A model generated the notes under the pieces. It was not told the DNA's origin. It searched no databases and saw only the letters and a list, made by a program, of their open reading frames with translations. DNA of 64,000 nucleotides, from the NCBI GenBank assembly GCA_963169105.1, contig OY720635.1, forward strand, positions 133,753,872 to 133,817,871. The letters are read 5' to 3'. Source of the stretch: Ceriagrion tenellum. Lineage: Eukaryota; Arthropoda; Insecta; Odonata; Coenagrionidae. Shown here one piece after another: positions 32,290-43,117 of the stretch (its first letter is position 1; every line of letters begins with the position of its first letter). The translations under genes and the position numbers were made by a program.

Positions 32290-32832
32290 AAAAGGTTCTC
32301 GGATGAAAAAGTTAAAGGGAGATGCTACTTCGCTCTGGTCAGGCCAGACCTCGTATACCCTGCGAGCATTTGGGACCCTGGTAAAATAGATTTAACCAAA
32401 AAAATTAATAAAATACAAATAAAAGCTGCACGCTTCGTCAAAAATTGCTACGAGCGTACATATAGTGTCTCACAACTTTTAGAGGGATTAAGAGGGGAAC
32501 CCCTAGAGACTCGGAGGCTATACACTAGGCTTAGTTTGCTTGAGAAATTCATAACAGGTATGTTTCAGAGTGACTGGGAGAATATTATCATGACGCCTCA
32601 CTACATATCTAGGTCAGACACAAGCGGTAAAATAAGAGAGATACATTGCCTAACAGATAGGTACAAATTCGGTCTTTCCGCGCACAATAAAAACTTGAAT
32701 AAAAGCTAAATACAATTTCAGAATACAAGTCATCATTTCACCTCCCAAAACGTTACTACTTAAAACTTAATGTCCCGACATCCCCTGCTACACACCCATA
32801 AGGCGGCTCGCAGAGTAGTTTCTAGGTATATA
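32290..32832 (+). pseudogene. LINE family B, C-terminus open to stop, 3' UTR
   Basis: An open frame without Met from 32290 to TAA at 32707-32709 (about 139 codons): GRCYFALVRPDLVYPASIWD, LTKKINKIQIKAARFVKN, CYERTYSVSQLLEGLRGEPL, ENIIMTPHYISRSD and KIREIHCLTDRYKF. It resembles LINE A (EIDCRTDRFKMSF) and so belongs to the same superfamily. The 3' UTR ends with CACCCATAAGGCGGCTCGCA. The tail after it is degraded (TAGGTATATATG), unlike the GATGTA of the sister copy. Confidence 0.8.
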
Positions 32833-33561
32833 TGAATTATTTTTCCCGTTTCAACTACGAAGGGTTCGTAGAGTCTAGTGCCAAAGGATCAGGAAGGAAT
32901 GTGGTGACTCAGAACTTTTCTGCGAACGGTAGTTTGACATCGATAAAACATTAACGGGAGTCATCCCACCTCAATTTAGCAAACGATTTCTCTTAGACTA
33001 TCAGATTTTACTCAAAATTGGTTAAAGTGCAGCGAGTGACCTCAAACGAAGTAATCTAAAACCGTATTGAGAAAAACATTTTTTGTGATTTATGCGCATT
33101 TTTAGTTTTTCACAATTTTGCCAAGAAAGCGTGCCCTGAGTCATGTATTTACTTTTATCTGTGCTTCTAATGGTCGAAGAGCAGCGATATATATCTCATT
33201 TTAAAGCTTCGTCTTTTTATACACAAGTGATAGCATTTCAAATTAATTTTATTTTGGCAGAAGTGCGAAAAAGTTTTGGTAAAAATAAATAAAACTTTGA
33301 ATGTGCATGAAACAATCACACAAACATTGTTAATTTTTCTGGAAACGGTGTCATATTTCTTCGTTTTAGGTCACATACACTAAGTTTGAGAAAAGAATGG
33401 GCCCCCAAGGGACAATCGTGTGTTGAATTGAATTTAAATTTTTTAACATCTGCCCATGGATAGTAACCTGCGATCCAATGCAACAGCATGTGAAATGGGT
33501 TGTTAGGACGCCTTCCACGAAAACTGGATGGTGAAGTGGAAAATAGCTATCGAGTCGGTTA
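32833..33561. other. No gene seen
   Basis: Unassigned AT-rich DNA. Confidence 0.5.
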
Positions 33562-33825
33562 TATTTCATGCATCGTTTTCAAGTTTGAGTTCATAGTTTT
33601 GTTATTTCATCAACTCATTAATTTAATCACAATTGTTTTGCCAGTTTAGGCTTCAATACTATTGAGTATTGCATGTCACAGCTCAAAGTTGGCGTATGTG
33701 AAGATTGTGTTTTCAAACGAAGTAATGGCATTCAGCAGTTGAGGCTCAGAATATGAAAGTAGGGAGTGTTTAAGATTGCTTGTCTTAGAATAAGTCTCAT
33801 CAGACCTCGAAGAGCGCTCTTACTT
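33562..33825 (+). repeat. Dispersed repeat, copy 2
   Basis: Partner of 31300-31490 with an extra internal block. Either an insertion here or a deletion there. Confidence 0.65.
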
Positions 33826-34320
33826 GTCATTTCTTGCAATTTCAATGGAAACACACGGAGTTTTATTTTGTGACAACTTGCTTAAGATAAACGTAAATAA
33901 TTCATTATAATAACACATGGAGCTTTGAGAAATTCCAAGAAACTTTATTTACATTCTTGTGACATGAGACCCAATTTCTCGCCAAACAGTCCTCCACGAC
34001 CACGATTCTTGGTCAATACGATATCGACGGTAATTTACATAGGACTTCTGGCTTACCAATCTGAGGACCTAGGTTTAAATCAATGGAATGTCGGTGATTG
34101 TTGATAAGCCCAATCCAGGTTTCCCCCTCACCCTCCTCCAGTCCAGAAATTTACTCTTCCCCGCTATCTCTCACCCGTTTTCAAAAAAAGAAATAGCCCC
34201 AGTTGTCGTTTCCATCATCTGAAGTAGCTTACCAATCTGAAGAGGGAATGGGAATGTGGAGCTATCCATAATCCACAAAGAGACAAAAATAGGCCACTTT
34301 TTTGACCCCCTCACCTCCCA
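33826..34320. other. No gene seen
   Basis: Unassigned. The 116-codon minus-strand frame at 34171-34521 runs through the SINE and is not a gene. Confidence 0.5.
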
Positions 34321-34653
34321 TCGTGGACACTCGATTGGATTGGATATTTGGGTAGGCGACCGACAGCTAAGGTCATTTGCGCCATAGGGGACAGGTAAGG
34401 GAGGAAGGGTGGATAGAAACCCGGCGTCGGCATTAGCCTGCTCTTTACGATAGGCGCCAAGGGGACCACGGTTTAACGTCTCATCCGACAGACGGAGCAC
34501 TGTACTTGAAGTGCCCTCCACAAGACACTCAAGTAGGGATCGGGTTTCCTCTGAAAAACATCCTCCTCTGCAGGGATTTGAACCCTGGCCGTCCGTTTAT
34601 GGTTAGCCAGTACTCTAGCCACCACACCAACCCGATTCCCTCGTGGACATTCG
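34321..34653 (-). mobile_element. Full-length tRNA-derived SINE with target-site duplications
   Basis: Element 34334-34640 (307 bp) on the minus strand, between TCGTGGACACTCG (34321-34333) and TCGTGGACATTCG (34641-34653), a 13-bp duplication with one mismatch. Order from the 5' end: box-A-like TGGTGTGGTGGCTAGAG, box B GGTTCAAATCC in a CCAGGGTTCAAATCCCTGC stem, a body with GGATGAGACGTTAAACCGTG, then GGGTTTCTATCCACCCTTCC and the 3' end GGCGCAAATGACC with GTCGGTCGCC. The GATGAGACGTTAAACCG block recurs in the fragment at 29030. Non-coding and presumably mobilised by a LINE; which one is unknown. Confidence 0.85.
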
Positions 34654-34755
34654 TTGACTTCATCCGGACCCCCTCATCCCCCCCCCCCTGTTGTCCACGT
34701 AGACTTTTCTTTTTTGTGCGGAAAAATCTGTGAAACGGGTTATTAATTGATTGTC

Positions 34756-35379
34756 ATGGCCTCATTTAGAATATGCCGCTAGTATATGGGATCCGTACGA
34801 GGAAGGTATGATAAAAAAATTAGAGCGCGTGCAAAGGAGATCCGCTAGGTTTGTTAAAGGCCGTTATGATAATTGTATTAGTGTTACGAGGTTAATAGAA
34901 GAACTAGGATAGGAATTACTATCAGAACGCAGGTTAAAATTTAGGTTAAACCTTTTAAGTAAATTCGAAACAGAGTTGTTCACAGATGACGTTAGATATA
35001 TATTGAGAACCCCTGCGTATTATGCTAGGTTTGATCATATTAACAAGATTAGAGAGATAGATTGTCGTACCGATAGATTTAAAATGTCATTTTTCCCTCT
35101 TACTATAAGAGAGAACAATAGGCAGCGTAACAAAAGGGATAGGTAGGTGAAACATAGTTAGAGTAGTCTGTAGTGCATGATGCATGTAATAGCAACCAAT
35201 AATCCATTTCATATTATGTAGATACAAACCATCTAGCTGCATGTGACCATATTATCTAGCATTTCTCCATTAAATATCCTAGTTGCATGTCAACAGAACA
35301 TGTTTGGTGATCTTCACCCCCTGCCACACACCCTCGTGGTGGCTCGCAGGGTATCACATAGATGTAGAGAGATGTAGAC
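34756..35379 (+). pseudogene. LINE family A, second copy
   Basis: About 93-95% identical to 4019-4633. The same RT C-terminus (PHLEYAASIWDPYEEGM, ERVQRRSARFVKGRYDN, DDVRYILRTPAYYARFDH), with a nonsense TAG in place of the Trp of ELGWELL. The Glu that is a stop in the first copy is intact here. The natural stop follows NRQRNKRDR. The 3' UTR ends CCCTGCCACACACCCTCGTG, then a GATGTA tail. 5'-truncated at 34756. Confidence 0.85.
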
Positions 35380-35789
35380 TATCTGTAATTTAGGGCTGAT
35401 TTTAGGGAAAGGTAAGTAAAAGAAAAACTACTCTTCTAACTATGATAATCTGTCATTTACTACAACCATTTTCTACGCAGACATCCCTCCAACCCCAACA
35501 CCTCCCAACGTGGGCCTTCGTTAACAACCCTCGTACCCCCCCCCTCCCTTGTTCGGTGTGGACGTGGATTATGGAAACGACGGGAAGTGGGATGAGTGTT
35601 CATGGATCAGCATTTCGCTTCTGCTGTTGTTGTCTTGACGTGTGCGTACGAATTAGGACTACTATACCTAATCAGGGTGGAGACTTCCGGGAGACATACA
35701 GCAGTTAGACAGGACAAATGGAGGAGTGGGAAAAGAAATTTGAGATATTTCCGGGTGAGCGGGAACCTGGAGAATGCGAGGAATACAAC
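35380..35789. other. No gene seen
   Basis: Unassigned, with a C-rich run at 35538. Confidence 0.5.
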
Positions 35790-36032
35790 ACAAAAAAAGG
35801 AGAACTAGATGGATTGGCCCTATTCTGGAATACGATAGGCTCGTGAAGAATTTAAATGAAGGCAAAATATAGGATAGAGTCCTAATAGAAAGGCCAAGGG
35901 ATAAACGCATTGGACAAATGAAGTAGAGTGAATTTGAGAAGAGCTACCAGGATGTTAGGGAACTAGAAGTACATAAGAAAGGATGAAAGGCTGCAGTCGA
36001 CCAAATCCAGGGTTGAACGACCAATGATGATA
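35790..36032 (+). mobile_element. RTE-like LINE 3' end
   Basis: Plus-strand copy of the family at 1785, 2031 and 30245: GGAGAACTAGATGGATTGGCC, NLNEGKI, then RPRDKRIGQMK and a final CAGTCGACCAAATCCAGGG and CCAATGATGATAA tail. Stops interrupt the frame. Confidence 0.75.
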
Positions 36033-36579
36033 ACGTTGCCTACTTATGTATCCTAAAAAACCACCTTATTCTGCAGATAATGGCGGTAATCCATCGTTTC
36101 GACGGAATGTTTCCCGGGAAATAATGTATTCCTCACTGAGAGGCTGAAGTGTACCTACTGATGATCCAGTTAGAATATTTCCGTATTGTCAAAATTCCAG
36201 CTTGTTTTGTTAAGACTTGTCATACTTCAGTGTTCTTCACTTCTTTGATCATAATTTTCATTTATTTGACTATAACCTACAATTTGCGTTATAACTAAAT
36301 TAATTGTTAATTAGTGTAGTAAGCCTTATCCATACTCACGAAGAAAACATCATGAGAACATTTTCAACGTCAACAGTTTGCCCAAAGACATCGCATTAAA
36401 TCACTATTACCACTGAATTTTTGTGAAATGCTCAGTAACATGCAAAAAATAAATGCGAACTAACTCATGCTGTTTTCTTTCGAGGTATGTGGAGTCAAAG
36501 GAGGTTAGTTCTCAAAAGAATTTAACGAAGAATTACATAGCGGAATTAAAGTAAATGTTGATAATTTTTTACTGGTTGA
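36033..36579. other. No gene seen
   Basis: AT-rich, unassigned. Confidence 0.5.
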
Positions 36580-37235
36580 TCTTACATCTACATGTGCGAA
36601 ATACCGTGCAAGCCACCACTTGGGTGTGTGGAACGAAGTGATTCCACATCAGGCTTGAAGCCCTCACCCCAGCTGCAATCCGAACCGTGCGCGTTCCCTC
36701 GGTTGCCAGGCGCAGGCCTAGAGCAGACAGGACAACAGCGCGCGATCAGACCACAAACTAGGGGTGTCCAACGTACAAGAAAATGCTACCATGCAGTACA
36801 CTACTTAAGATACGACTACAGGTTATAATTTCTGCGACAGATAAATAGCACTAAAAGGTACTAAACCATACAAGAGTATATCATGCCGGAAATTAACTGC
36901 GAGGTTAGAAGCTAATAGTGATGTTAAGATATTTAGCAAAACACCTAGATGTTACCTAGTCAGAGTCCAAGTATCCTTGAACTGATCTATCGCGACTATT
37001 ATAGTCCCTTATTGTACGTGGAAAAAAAATGACATTTTAAATCTATCGGTTCGACAGTCTATTTCCTTAATTTTATGGCTGTGATCGTTTCTACCATAAT
37101 AGTCGAGCACTAGTAAAATATGTTGAACGTCCGGCAAAAAAATTCTCCATCAAACTTTCGTAAAAGATTTTACCTATATCTTTCCGTAAAAGATTTAATC
37201 TATATACTAAATCTAGATTACATTTCACCCGGGTT
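36580..37235 (-). pseudogene. LINE family C, 3' part
   Basis: On the minus strand the end of the LINE frame is visible: KIKEIDCRTDRFKMSFFF, the same stretch as in LINE A (KIREIDCRTDRFKMSFF), after a degraded IFLPDVQHIL piece. It is followed by about 430 bp of 3' UTR ending CACACACCCAAGTGGTGG and a short ACATGTAGATG tail. The copy at 55481-58090 is the same element with two insertions, so this is the reference empty site for both. Confidence 0.8.
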
Positions 37236-37527
37236 CACGTAGTTCAAGTTACCTTGAATCCCATTGCGGTTTTGCTACCATGGTTAAATCGGCGCCCAGA
37301 GCACCGCGGCTTTCCCATAAGCTGCCCTATCACCCGTTGCTCTTCCCCTCCATGCATATTTCCAGCTGTGTCATCCCCATTGCATTCCTAGTTCCTTGGC
37401 TCCGCGCGATACGACAATCCTTCTCATGCGTATTCTATTTCTTCCTTTCCCGTCATTGATGCTGGACGTGATTTGCAACCATTCATCCGTTCCCGAGGCG
37501 GAATGCCGAGGGGAAGAAAATGTTCAG
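37236..37527. other. No gene seen
   Basis: Unassigned. Confidence 0.5.
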
Positions 37528-37912
37528 CGATCTTCATTAATGTCAACCTACAGTACTGTCCATCGATGGATATATTTCGCGTCGCAGTACGAGGTCGCTT
37601 TTCTCATCTAGCTCTGGAGGCTTCGGGGAATCTGGCGACACGAGTCCCAATACTTCACTCATAAGTCGTCAATCTTCATACATTGATTTGATGCTTATCT
37701 TCATTTTATCTGCTTTTCAGTTTTTAGTTTTTTACCTTCGCAGTGTTAAGTTTTAATAACAAGTCTCAAGTGACTTGCCTGTTGGTTCACTGTTTTATTA
37801 ATGACCTCCGCTCCCTTTCGACAACAAACAAAAATGGAACCAAATTCAACACAAACTAATAAACATACAACAATAAACAAAATTAATTTAAATATTAAAA
37901 ACCAAACAACTT
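37528..37912 (+). repeat. Segment duplicated at 41700-42083
   Basis: About 95% identical over 385 bp to 41700-42083. It includes 215 bp of otherwise single-copy-looking sequence (GTACGAGGTCGCTTTTCTCA and TCTGGCGACACGAGTCCCAA) and the left arm of the inverted-repeat element at 37743-38405. Confidence 0.9.
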
Positions 37913-38405
37913 AAACCAATTTTATGACAGTTAATACACAAATATCAAATAAGTGACATCTTTTGATAGAGTATGAGTGAAATTAACACTCTAAATGAAG
38001 ATAGAAGAAATAAATAGAAAAATATAGATAAGTAGAGGAAAACAGAAGAATATAGATCAAAGGTGGAAGAATATAGATAGAAGCATTTAATTGATGATAA
38101 AAGATACTAAATATATAGAAAAAATGGGAGATAGGAAAGCTGTGTATGAATAATTTGTTTTTGTTTTTAATTTATTCAAACTAAAGGGGGAAGATTTTAA
38201 GTATTTGATTTAAGTATATTAATTGTTAATTAAGTTGGTTTAAGTTGCTTTTTTAATATCTAAGTTAATTTGGTTTATTTTAGTATGTTTATTTATCTGT
38301 GCTGAATTTCGTTCTGTTGTTGTTTGTTGTCGAGAGGACCGGAGGTCATTAAAAAGCAGTGACCAAGAGGCAGGTCACTTAAGACTTATTATTATAACTT
38401 AACGT
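37743..38405. repeat. Long terminal-inverted-repeat element
   Basis: Left arm 37743-37945 and right arm about 38205-38405 are inverted copies: GTTAAGTT-TAATAA-AAGTCT-AAGTGAC, TAATGACCTCCG, TCGACAACAAACAA, ATAAACATAC and AACAACTTAAACCAA-type blocks, about 85% identical. The middle is A-rich (agaagaatatagat repeats) with no frame. It looks like a foldback or non-autonomous DNA element. No convincing target-site duplication. Confidence 0.75.
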
Positions 38406-39491
38406 GAAGTTGGTTCTTTTTAACTAGCATCATTTTATGTTTCTTTCCGTCATTATTCATTACATTGAGTCCCTCGGAAACTCTTCATATCTGTTCATTC
38501 CTAGTGTTTTCTTTCAAGGAGTGATAATTTCGTAAATTACGTCCAAATAAACTTTAAATTTCGACTTCTTGGTTAAATTAAATTTTTCTCCCCGATTTCT
38601 CGTATAAATTTATCACTCGACATTTCCCCCGAGAAATTTATATCAATCGGTTACCTACAATGACACCACCCCAGTATTTCCTTTATTTTATGTTATGCTT
38701 CTGCTTTTGGCAAAAGTCGGCAGAGTGCTATCACTATGATTTTAATTCACTCTTCCTTATCCTAAAGGTCTACTTTCTTTCTATATCTTTTTCAATAATC
38801 TAATGTAACCTTAAAGTGCGGATTTCATTTCGAGGATACAGGAGGAGAGATATTGCCGCTTTTTAGGGTTAATTATAAACATTTTTATAAGTTTTTCCAG
38901 CTTGACTCAGTAATAAGCATGTTAGGACCATATGAAGTTTCTATAAGTGTCTTCGAAGTTCTATGAAAATGATGAGCTTAATAATTTCTTTCGGTATCTT
39001 TTCCTGGACGTAATGCGTTATACCCGTTATACACACAATACTCACTTCTTGGTTAATATAAATTATATTTTGTCCACCCAATCTTTTATTGGTGGACGGG
39101 ATTCGCAAATCTTCATTCGTCTCCAAGGCGGTATATAATCGTCATGGATTAAAGGAGAGAGTAGCATGTATTGACAGCCTCCATATATGTTACATATATA
39201 TAGGGGAATATTGAAGCCAGTACAATGTGCGTTATGGCTATATGAATACAGCAGTGGTGCCGGTGAATAGTTTGAAATATTGATATTCGTGGTGATTTTT
39301 TCACTGTACTATTATGATATTTTCTCGCATGGGCATTCACATGGTTGTTCTGAAACGGGATTCCGCTGTGTCATCACATTGAAGACTCGATGCGGCAGAA
39401 CCTCCAGAAAAATCCTGCCGCTCTGTGATAAATTATTCGGAAACATTTCGAATGGAAATTATTTCGAAAAAGGAGTGCGTTATTTATAAAA
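38406..39491. other. No gene seen
   Basis: AT-rich, short chance frames only. Confidence 0.5.
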
Positions 39492-39493
39492 TA

Positions 39494-39720
39494 CAGTAAG
39501 TCCTCGTTATTGAAATAGCTAGCTCCTATTTGAAATAGCCAACTCGCTGAAATGATTTTTTTTCCTAGATGAAGGCAAAAAAAAACGAATATTGCAATGA
39601 ACGCCTTGATTTATCTTGGGATTAAAGTGGTCTCGAATATCTGGATCCATTTTGCGTTGTTTCGACTTACGTCGATCTTCTTCAGCACGCATCTCACGCA
39701 CGTAAATCGAGAACTTACTG
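39494..39720. mobile_element. pogo/Tigger-type MITE
   Basis: 227 bp with inverted ends CAGTAAGTCCTCG (left) and CGAGAACTTACTG (right), flanked by TA at 39492-39493 and 39721-39722. The CAGTAAGT-CTCG end and TA duplication are those of the pogo/Tigger branch of Tc1-mariner. The right subterminal GATTTACGTGCG is also typical. No transposase sequence remains. Confidence 0.8.
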
Positions 39721-39786
39721 TATGTACATGATATGGGAATAAATGTGGATGGTAATAATATACAAAATAAGCGATGCATAAATATG

Positions 39787-40045
39787 TGGTGACCAGATAT
39801 GGCGCCATCATTTTATGTCGTTGCCAAGGAGGCCTGTTGATATATAAATAAATAGGATGCTGATGTAACTGAGGAGTTGGACAGAGATTTTAACGTGCAT
39901 TGCATCAAGGCTGAAATGGTAGTGTGTCGACCAAATATGGAGCCATCATTTTACGTTGTTGCCAAGGAGGCCTGCTGTACAGATAAATAGAATGTTGATG
40001 TAACTAAGAAGTAGGGCGGAGACTGTAACGTGCATTGCATCAAGG
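39787..40045 (+). repeat. Tandem duplication, two units of about 125-136 bp
   Basis: GACCAGATATGGCGCCATCA and GTTGCCAAGGAGGCCTG, then TTTAACGTGCATTGCATCA at 39787-39910, recur with about 12% changes at 39923-40045. Confidence 0.8.
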
Positions 40046-40249
40046 CAATAATGAATTAATTTGAGAAACGTGGAGAACTTCTTACTTACTTAACCAACTC
40101 CACTAATGTATAAAATGTATGCAATGTGAAGTGAATAAAGGTATAAAATATTAATGGATATATGCGTGTGAAACCACGTTTGGTGGATTTGTGCAAAAAA
40201 TAAAGGTTTTCATTTCGTTTGTTGAGAAGTGATCTTCTTTCTTCTGTTA
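40046..40249. other. No gene seen
   Basis: Unassigned AT-rich sequence. Confidence 0.5.
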
Positions 40250-40900
40250 TCGCGTCCAAGAATGCGACAAGACATGTGTCCCTCGTGTTGACGTTTAGCC
40301 CTGTCCATCCCCAGTGAATTCCCTCTCGCGTCACACGTAGCAAACTTGGGAGCCCCTTGGCGGTTTTTCGCATTTTTTCCTACCTCGCTCGTCCTCCTCG
40401 CTAATCGAACTCCGGGAGCTGAGAATCTCCCATCATCCCCCGCGGCCAGCCGGAGAGAGGAAGCGATAGGGTGGGTGGGGGAGGGGGTTGCATTCGGAAT
40501 GCATCCCGGCCTCTCCCGAGGAATCGAGGACTCGTTCTTCGGGGAACGGGAGAGTTTGTTTTGTTTGGAAAGGGTGGATGGGTGGGTTTGGCCGCATATT
40601 ATTATTTCGGGGGGGGATGATGATTGATGGTCCGCGCAGTGCATGCGAAGGGAGAGACGAGTGGGAGGGTGGGGGGGAAAGGGGACAGACAGACACGCCC
40701 CAATCCGACGTCGTTCGGGGGAGGAAGTGATGCTGCGAAACAAATGGCGCGCGATGAGGCGAGATTGTTTTTCCCCCTTCCCGAACACTCGCAATTTCCA
40801 TCCCCCCCTCCCCTTCCCAAAGCCTTTTTTCCTCCGTTCCTCCCTCGTTGCCTTGGCGACTGGGCAATATTGATGAACGCATCGATCCACAGCGTAATAT
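40250..40900. other. GC/CpG-rich island
   Basis: Strongly GC-rich relative to flanks, many CpG, G- and C-runs (40612, 40661, 40801). Long overlapping frames exist on both strands (226 and 174 codons minus, 94 plus), a usual effect of stop-poor GC-rich DNA. None shows a domain. A minus-strand exon or promoter is possible but unsupported. Confidence 0.4.
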
Positions 40901-40950
40901 TGATATAAAAGTGTATCGATTAATCGGAACTGGATTAGACTCTGTGCACA

Positions 40951-41532
40951 GTGTCAATACCCTTGGTATTTAATGCATTGGAATTTATTTTACATAAATA
41001 CATGGAGACGTATGCGACAAATACTTTCCACATCTCATCCTGTAAATTATGGAACTCGTTGCCTGATAGTATTAAATTTTCTAGGAATATCTCACAATTT
41101 AAAAGGAGTATGGCTGACTTTTTGTCTCCCAAATGTTCCTGTCGCCTCTATATGAGAAGACAAAATGATATGAGATGATATTGTTACATGTTACTTGTTC
41201 ACTATAATATTTGCTGTTTTTCTGTCTTATAAAATATTCGTTTGTTTGCTTTTCATTTTTTTCTTATTAATAGATATTACAGATTGTACATTTTTGTTTC
41301 AACATACTATTTCGATTATTGATATTGAGACTGTTTTTTCATTTTCATTTACCTCGCTCATTTTATATCTCTCTGCTGACTTGAAAGTTGTTTGTTTGTT
41401 TTCCTTTTTTTGTAAGGATTTGTATTTTGTCTTTGTATTCCACTCCTCATGAAGGCATGTAAACTAATTCAATGTCCCAAGGGACTTTGTTTCAGGACAA
41501 TAACATTGTTTTCTATTCTATTCTATTCTATG
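40951..41532 (+). pseudogene. CR1/Jockey-like LINE 3' end with (TTCTA)n tail
   Basis: The frame to 41178 ends with SSCKLWNSLPDSIKFSRNIS and FKRSMADFL, the usual LWN-LP...F+ C-terminus. The 3' UTR ends with CAAGGGACTTTGTTTCAGGA and a (TTCTA)n repeat (41511-41532). The same UTR type ends the LINE at 58139-58817. 5'-truncated. Confidence 0.8.
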
Positions 41533-41560
41533 GCAGCTTTCGCTTTAGAGGAGAGTAGGA

Positions 41561-41699
41561 ATATTTTAGAGAGAGGTCATTCGTGTAAAATTCATTGAAA
41601 TTCATCCTTGAAAAATGTATATTTAAGTGCCCGAAATGTAATTTTGTAATTGACCGAGAGACGAAGAAAAGTTTACATACTTTTTCAACAATATTGAGC
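41561..41699 (+). repeat. 139-bp direct repeat, left copy
   Basis: Identical base for base to 42098-42236 as far as I can compare. It flanks the 41700-42083 segment. Confidence 0.9.
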
Positions 41700-42097
41700 G
41701 ATCGTCATTAATGTTAACCTACAGTACTGTCCATCGATGGATATATTTCGTGTCACAGTACGAGGTCGCTTTTCTCATCTAGCTCTGGAGGCTTCGGGGA
41801 GTCTGGCGACACGAGTCCCAATACATCACTCATAAGTCGTCAATCTTCATATATTGATTTGCTGCTTATCTTCATTTTATCTGCTTTTCAGTTTTTAGTT
41901 TTTTACCTTCGTGGTGTTAAGTTTTAATAACAAGTCTCAAGTGACTTGCCTGTTGGTTCACTGTTTTATTAATGACCTCCGCTCCCCTTCGACAACAAAC
42001 AACAATGGAACCAAATTCAACACAAACTAATAAACATACTGCAATTAAAAAAATTAATTTAAATATTAAAAACCAAACAACTTTATTATTTAACAAA
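41700..42097 (+). repeat. Segment copied from the 37.5-kb inverted-repeat locus
   Basis: 384 bp (41700-42083) about 95% identical to 37528-37912, then 14 bp (tattatttaacaaa) absent from that locus. It contains only the left arm of the inverted-repeat element, so it is not a complete element. Confidence 0.85.
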
Positions 42098-42236
42098 ATA
42101 TTTTAGAGAGAGGTCATTCGTGTAAAATTCATTGAAATTCATCCTTGAAAAATGTATATTTAAGTGCCCGAAATGTAATTTTGTAATTGACCGAGAGACG
42201 AAGAAAAGTTTACATACTTTTTCAACAATATTGAGC
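42098..42236 (+). repeat. 139-bp direct repeat, right copy
   Basis: See the left copy at 41561-41699. Confidence 0.9.
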
Positions 42237-42714
42237 CAAATTTTTTGTTCACCATCCTTAAAGTAAATGTTAAAAAAATCTAGATTGATTTATAATTCAC
42301 GCTAACAATACATCAACGTATGGGAAAAAAAAGAAAACTGTTGCACATGTCGAGGTCTAATAAGTCGACATTCGTCATCGTTTTTAAAAACTACGTGAGA
42401 ATGGGAATGCTTGAAATGAATTCACGCATTTTAGTTTTTCATATAAAAAAGAACAATTTTTCACCCGACAGTTTTTTAGATATTACAGGCATTGGAATTT
42501 AAAAATGGCCACGTATATGTGAAATCAAAATGTTTCGATTCGTATAAGGGCAGGAGATTATTAACTCATACCTGGAGTTATAGTGCCAAGTCGATCATTG
42601 CATATTATGAAACTCCACATGCTTGATTTAAAAGTGCGTTGAAATGCAAAGTTTTTACTAGCGCATTTGTGCAAAACAATTGAATATCTTTTATGCTGAT
42701 TCGCAGTAAAATTC
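42237..42714. other. No gene seen
   Basis: Unassigned AT-rich DNA. Confidence 0.5.
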
Positions 42715-43020
42715 AAATAACTCATTTTTAGACATTTTGTATAAAATACTTCTTATTGAATTATAATTAAAGTATTTGCTATTAATTGCTATTATTTTTT
42801 TTGCTATTTTCTATCAAATTGCTATTGCTAAAAAGCTAATTTATTATTGCTTAATAATAATGATAATAATAATAATAAATAATAAAAAAAGCTAAAGAAA
42901 ATTGCTATTAAAATTAAATAAATAAAAAATAAAGTATATAAAGTATTTAAAAAATTAAAGTAAAAAGTAAAATAAAGTATAAAGTATAAAAAATATAAAA
43001 AAATAAAATATTTGATGGAC
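42715..43020. repeat. AT-only low-complexity tract
   Basis: Irregular ttgctatt, aataat, aaagtata repeats. Any frame here is low-complexity. Confidence 0.8.
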
Positions 43021-43117
43021 TTATTAGAACGTTTTGTAGCATTCAATGAATCAAATTTTAAAAAATTCTATGATTGGATTTCACTGGTTGAAAGACATTG
43101 ATTTTGGTCATGTTGAG

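Noticed and set aside
40210..40957. Overlapping minus-strand frames of 226 and 174 codons
   Set aside because: They lie in a GC-rich block where stops are rare, overlap plus-strand frames, and contain Pro/Arg/Ser-rich sequence without any recognisable domain.
41561..42236. A solo small LTR retrotransposon (139-bp LTRs)
   Set aside because: The repeats do not start TG or end CA, there is no primer-binding site, and the interior is a copy of another local locus.
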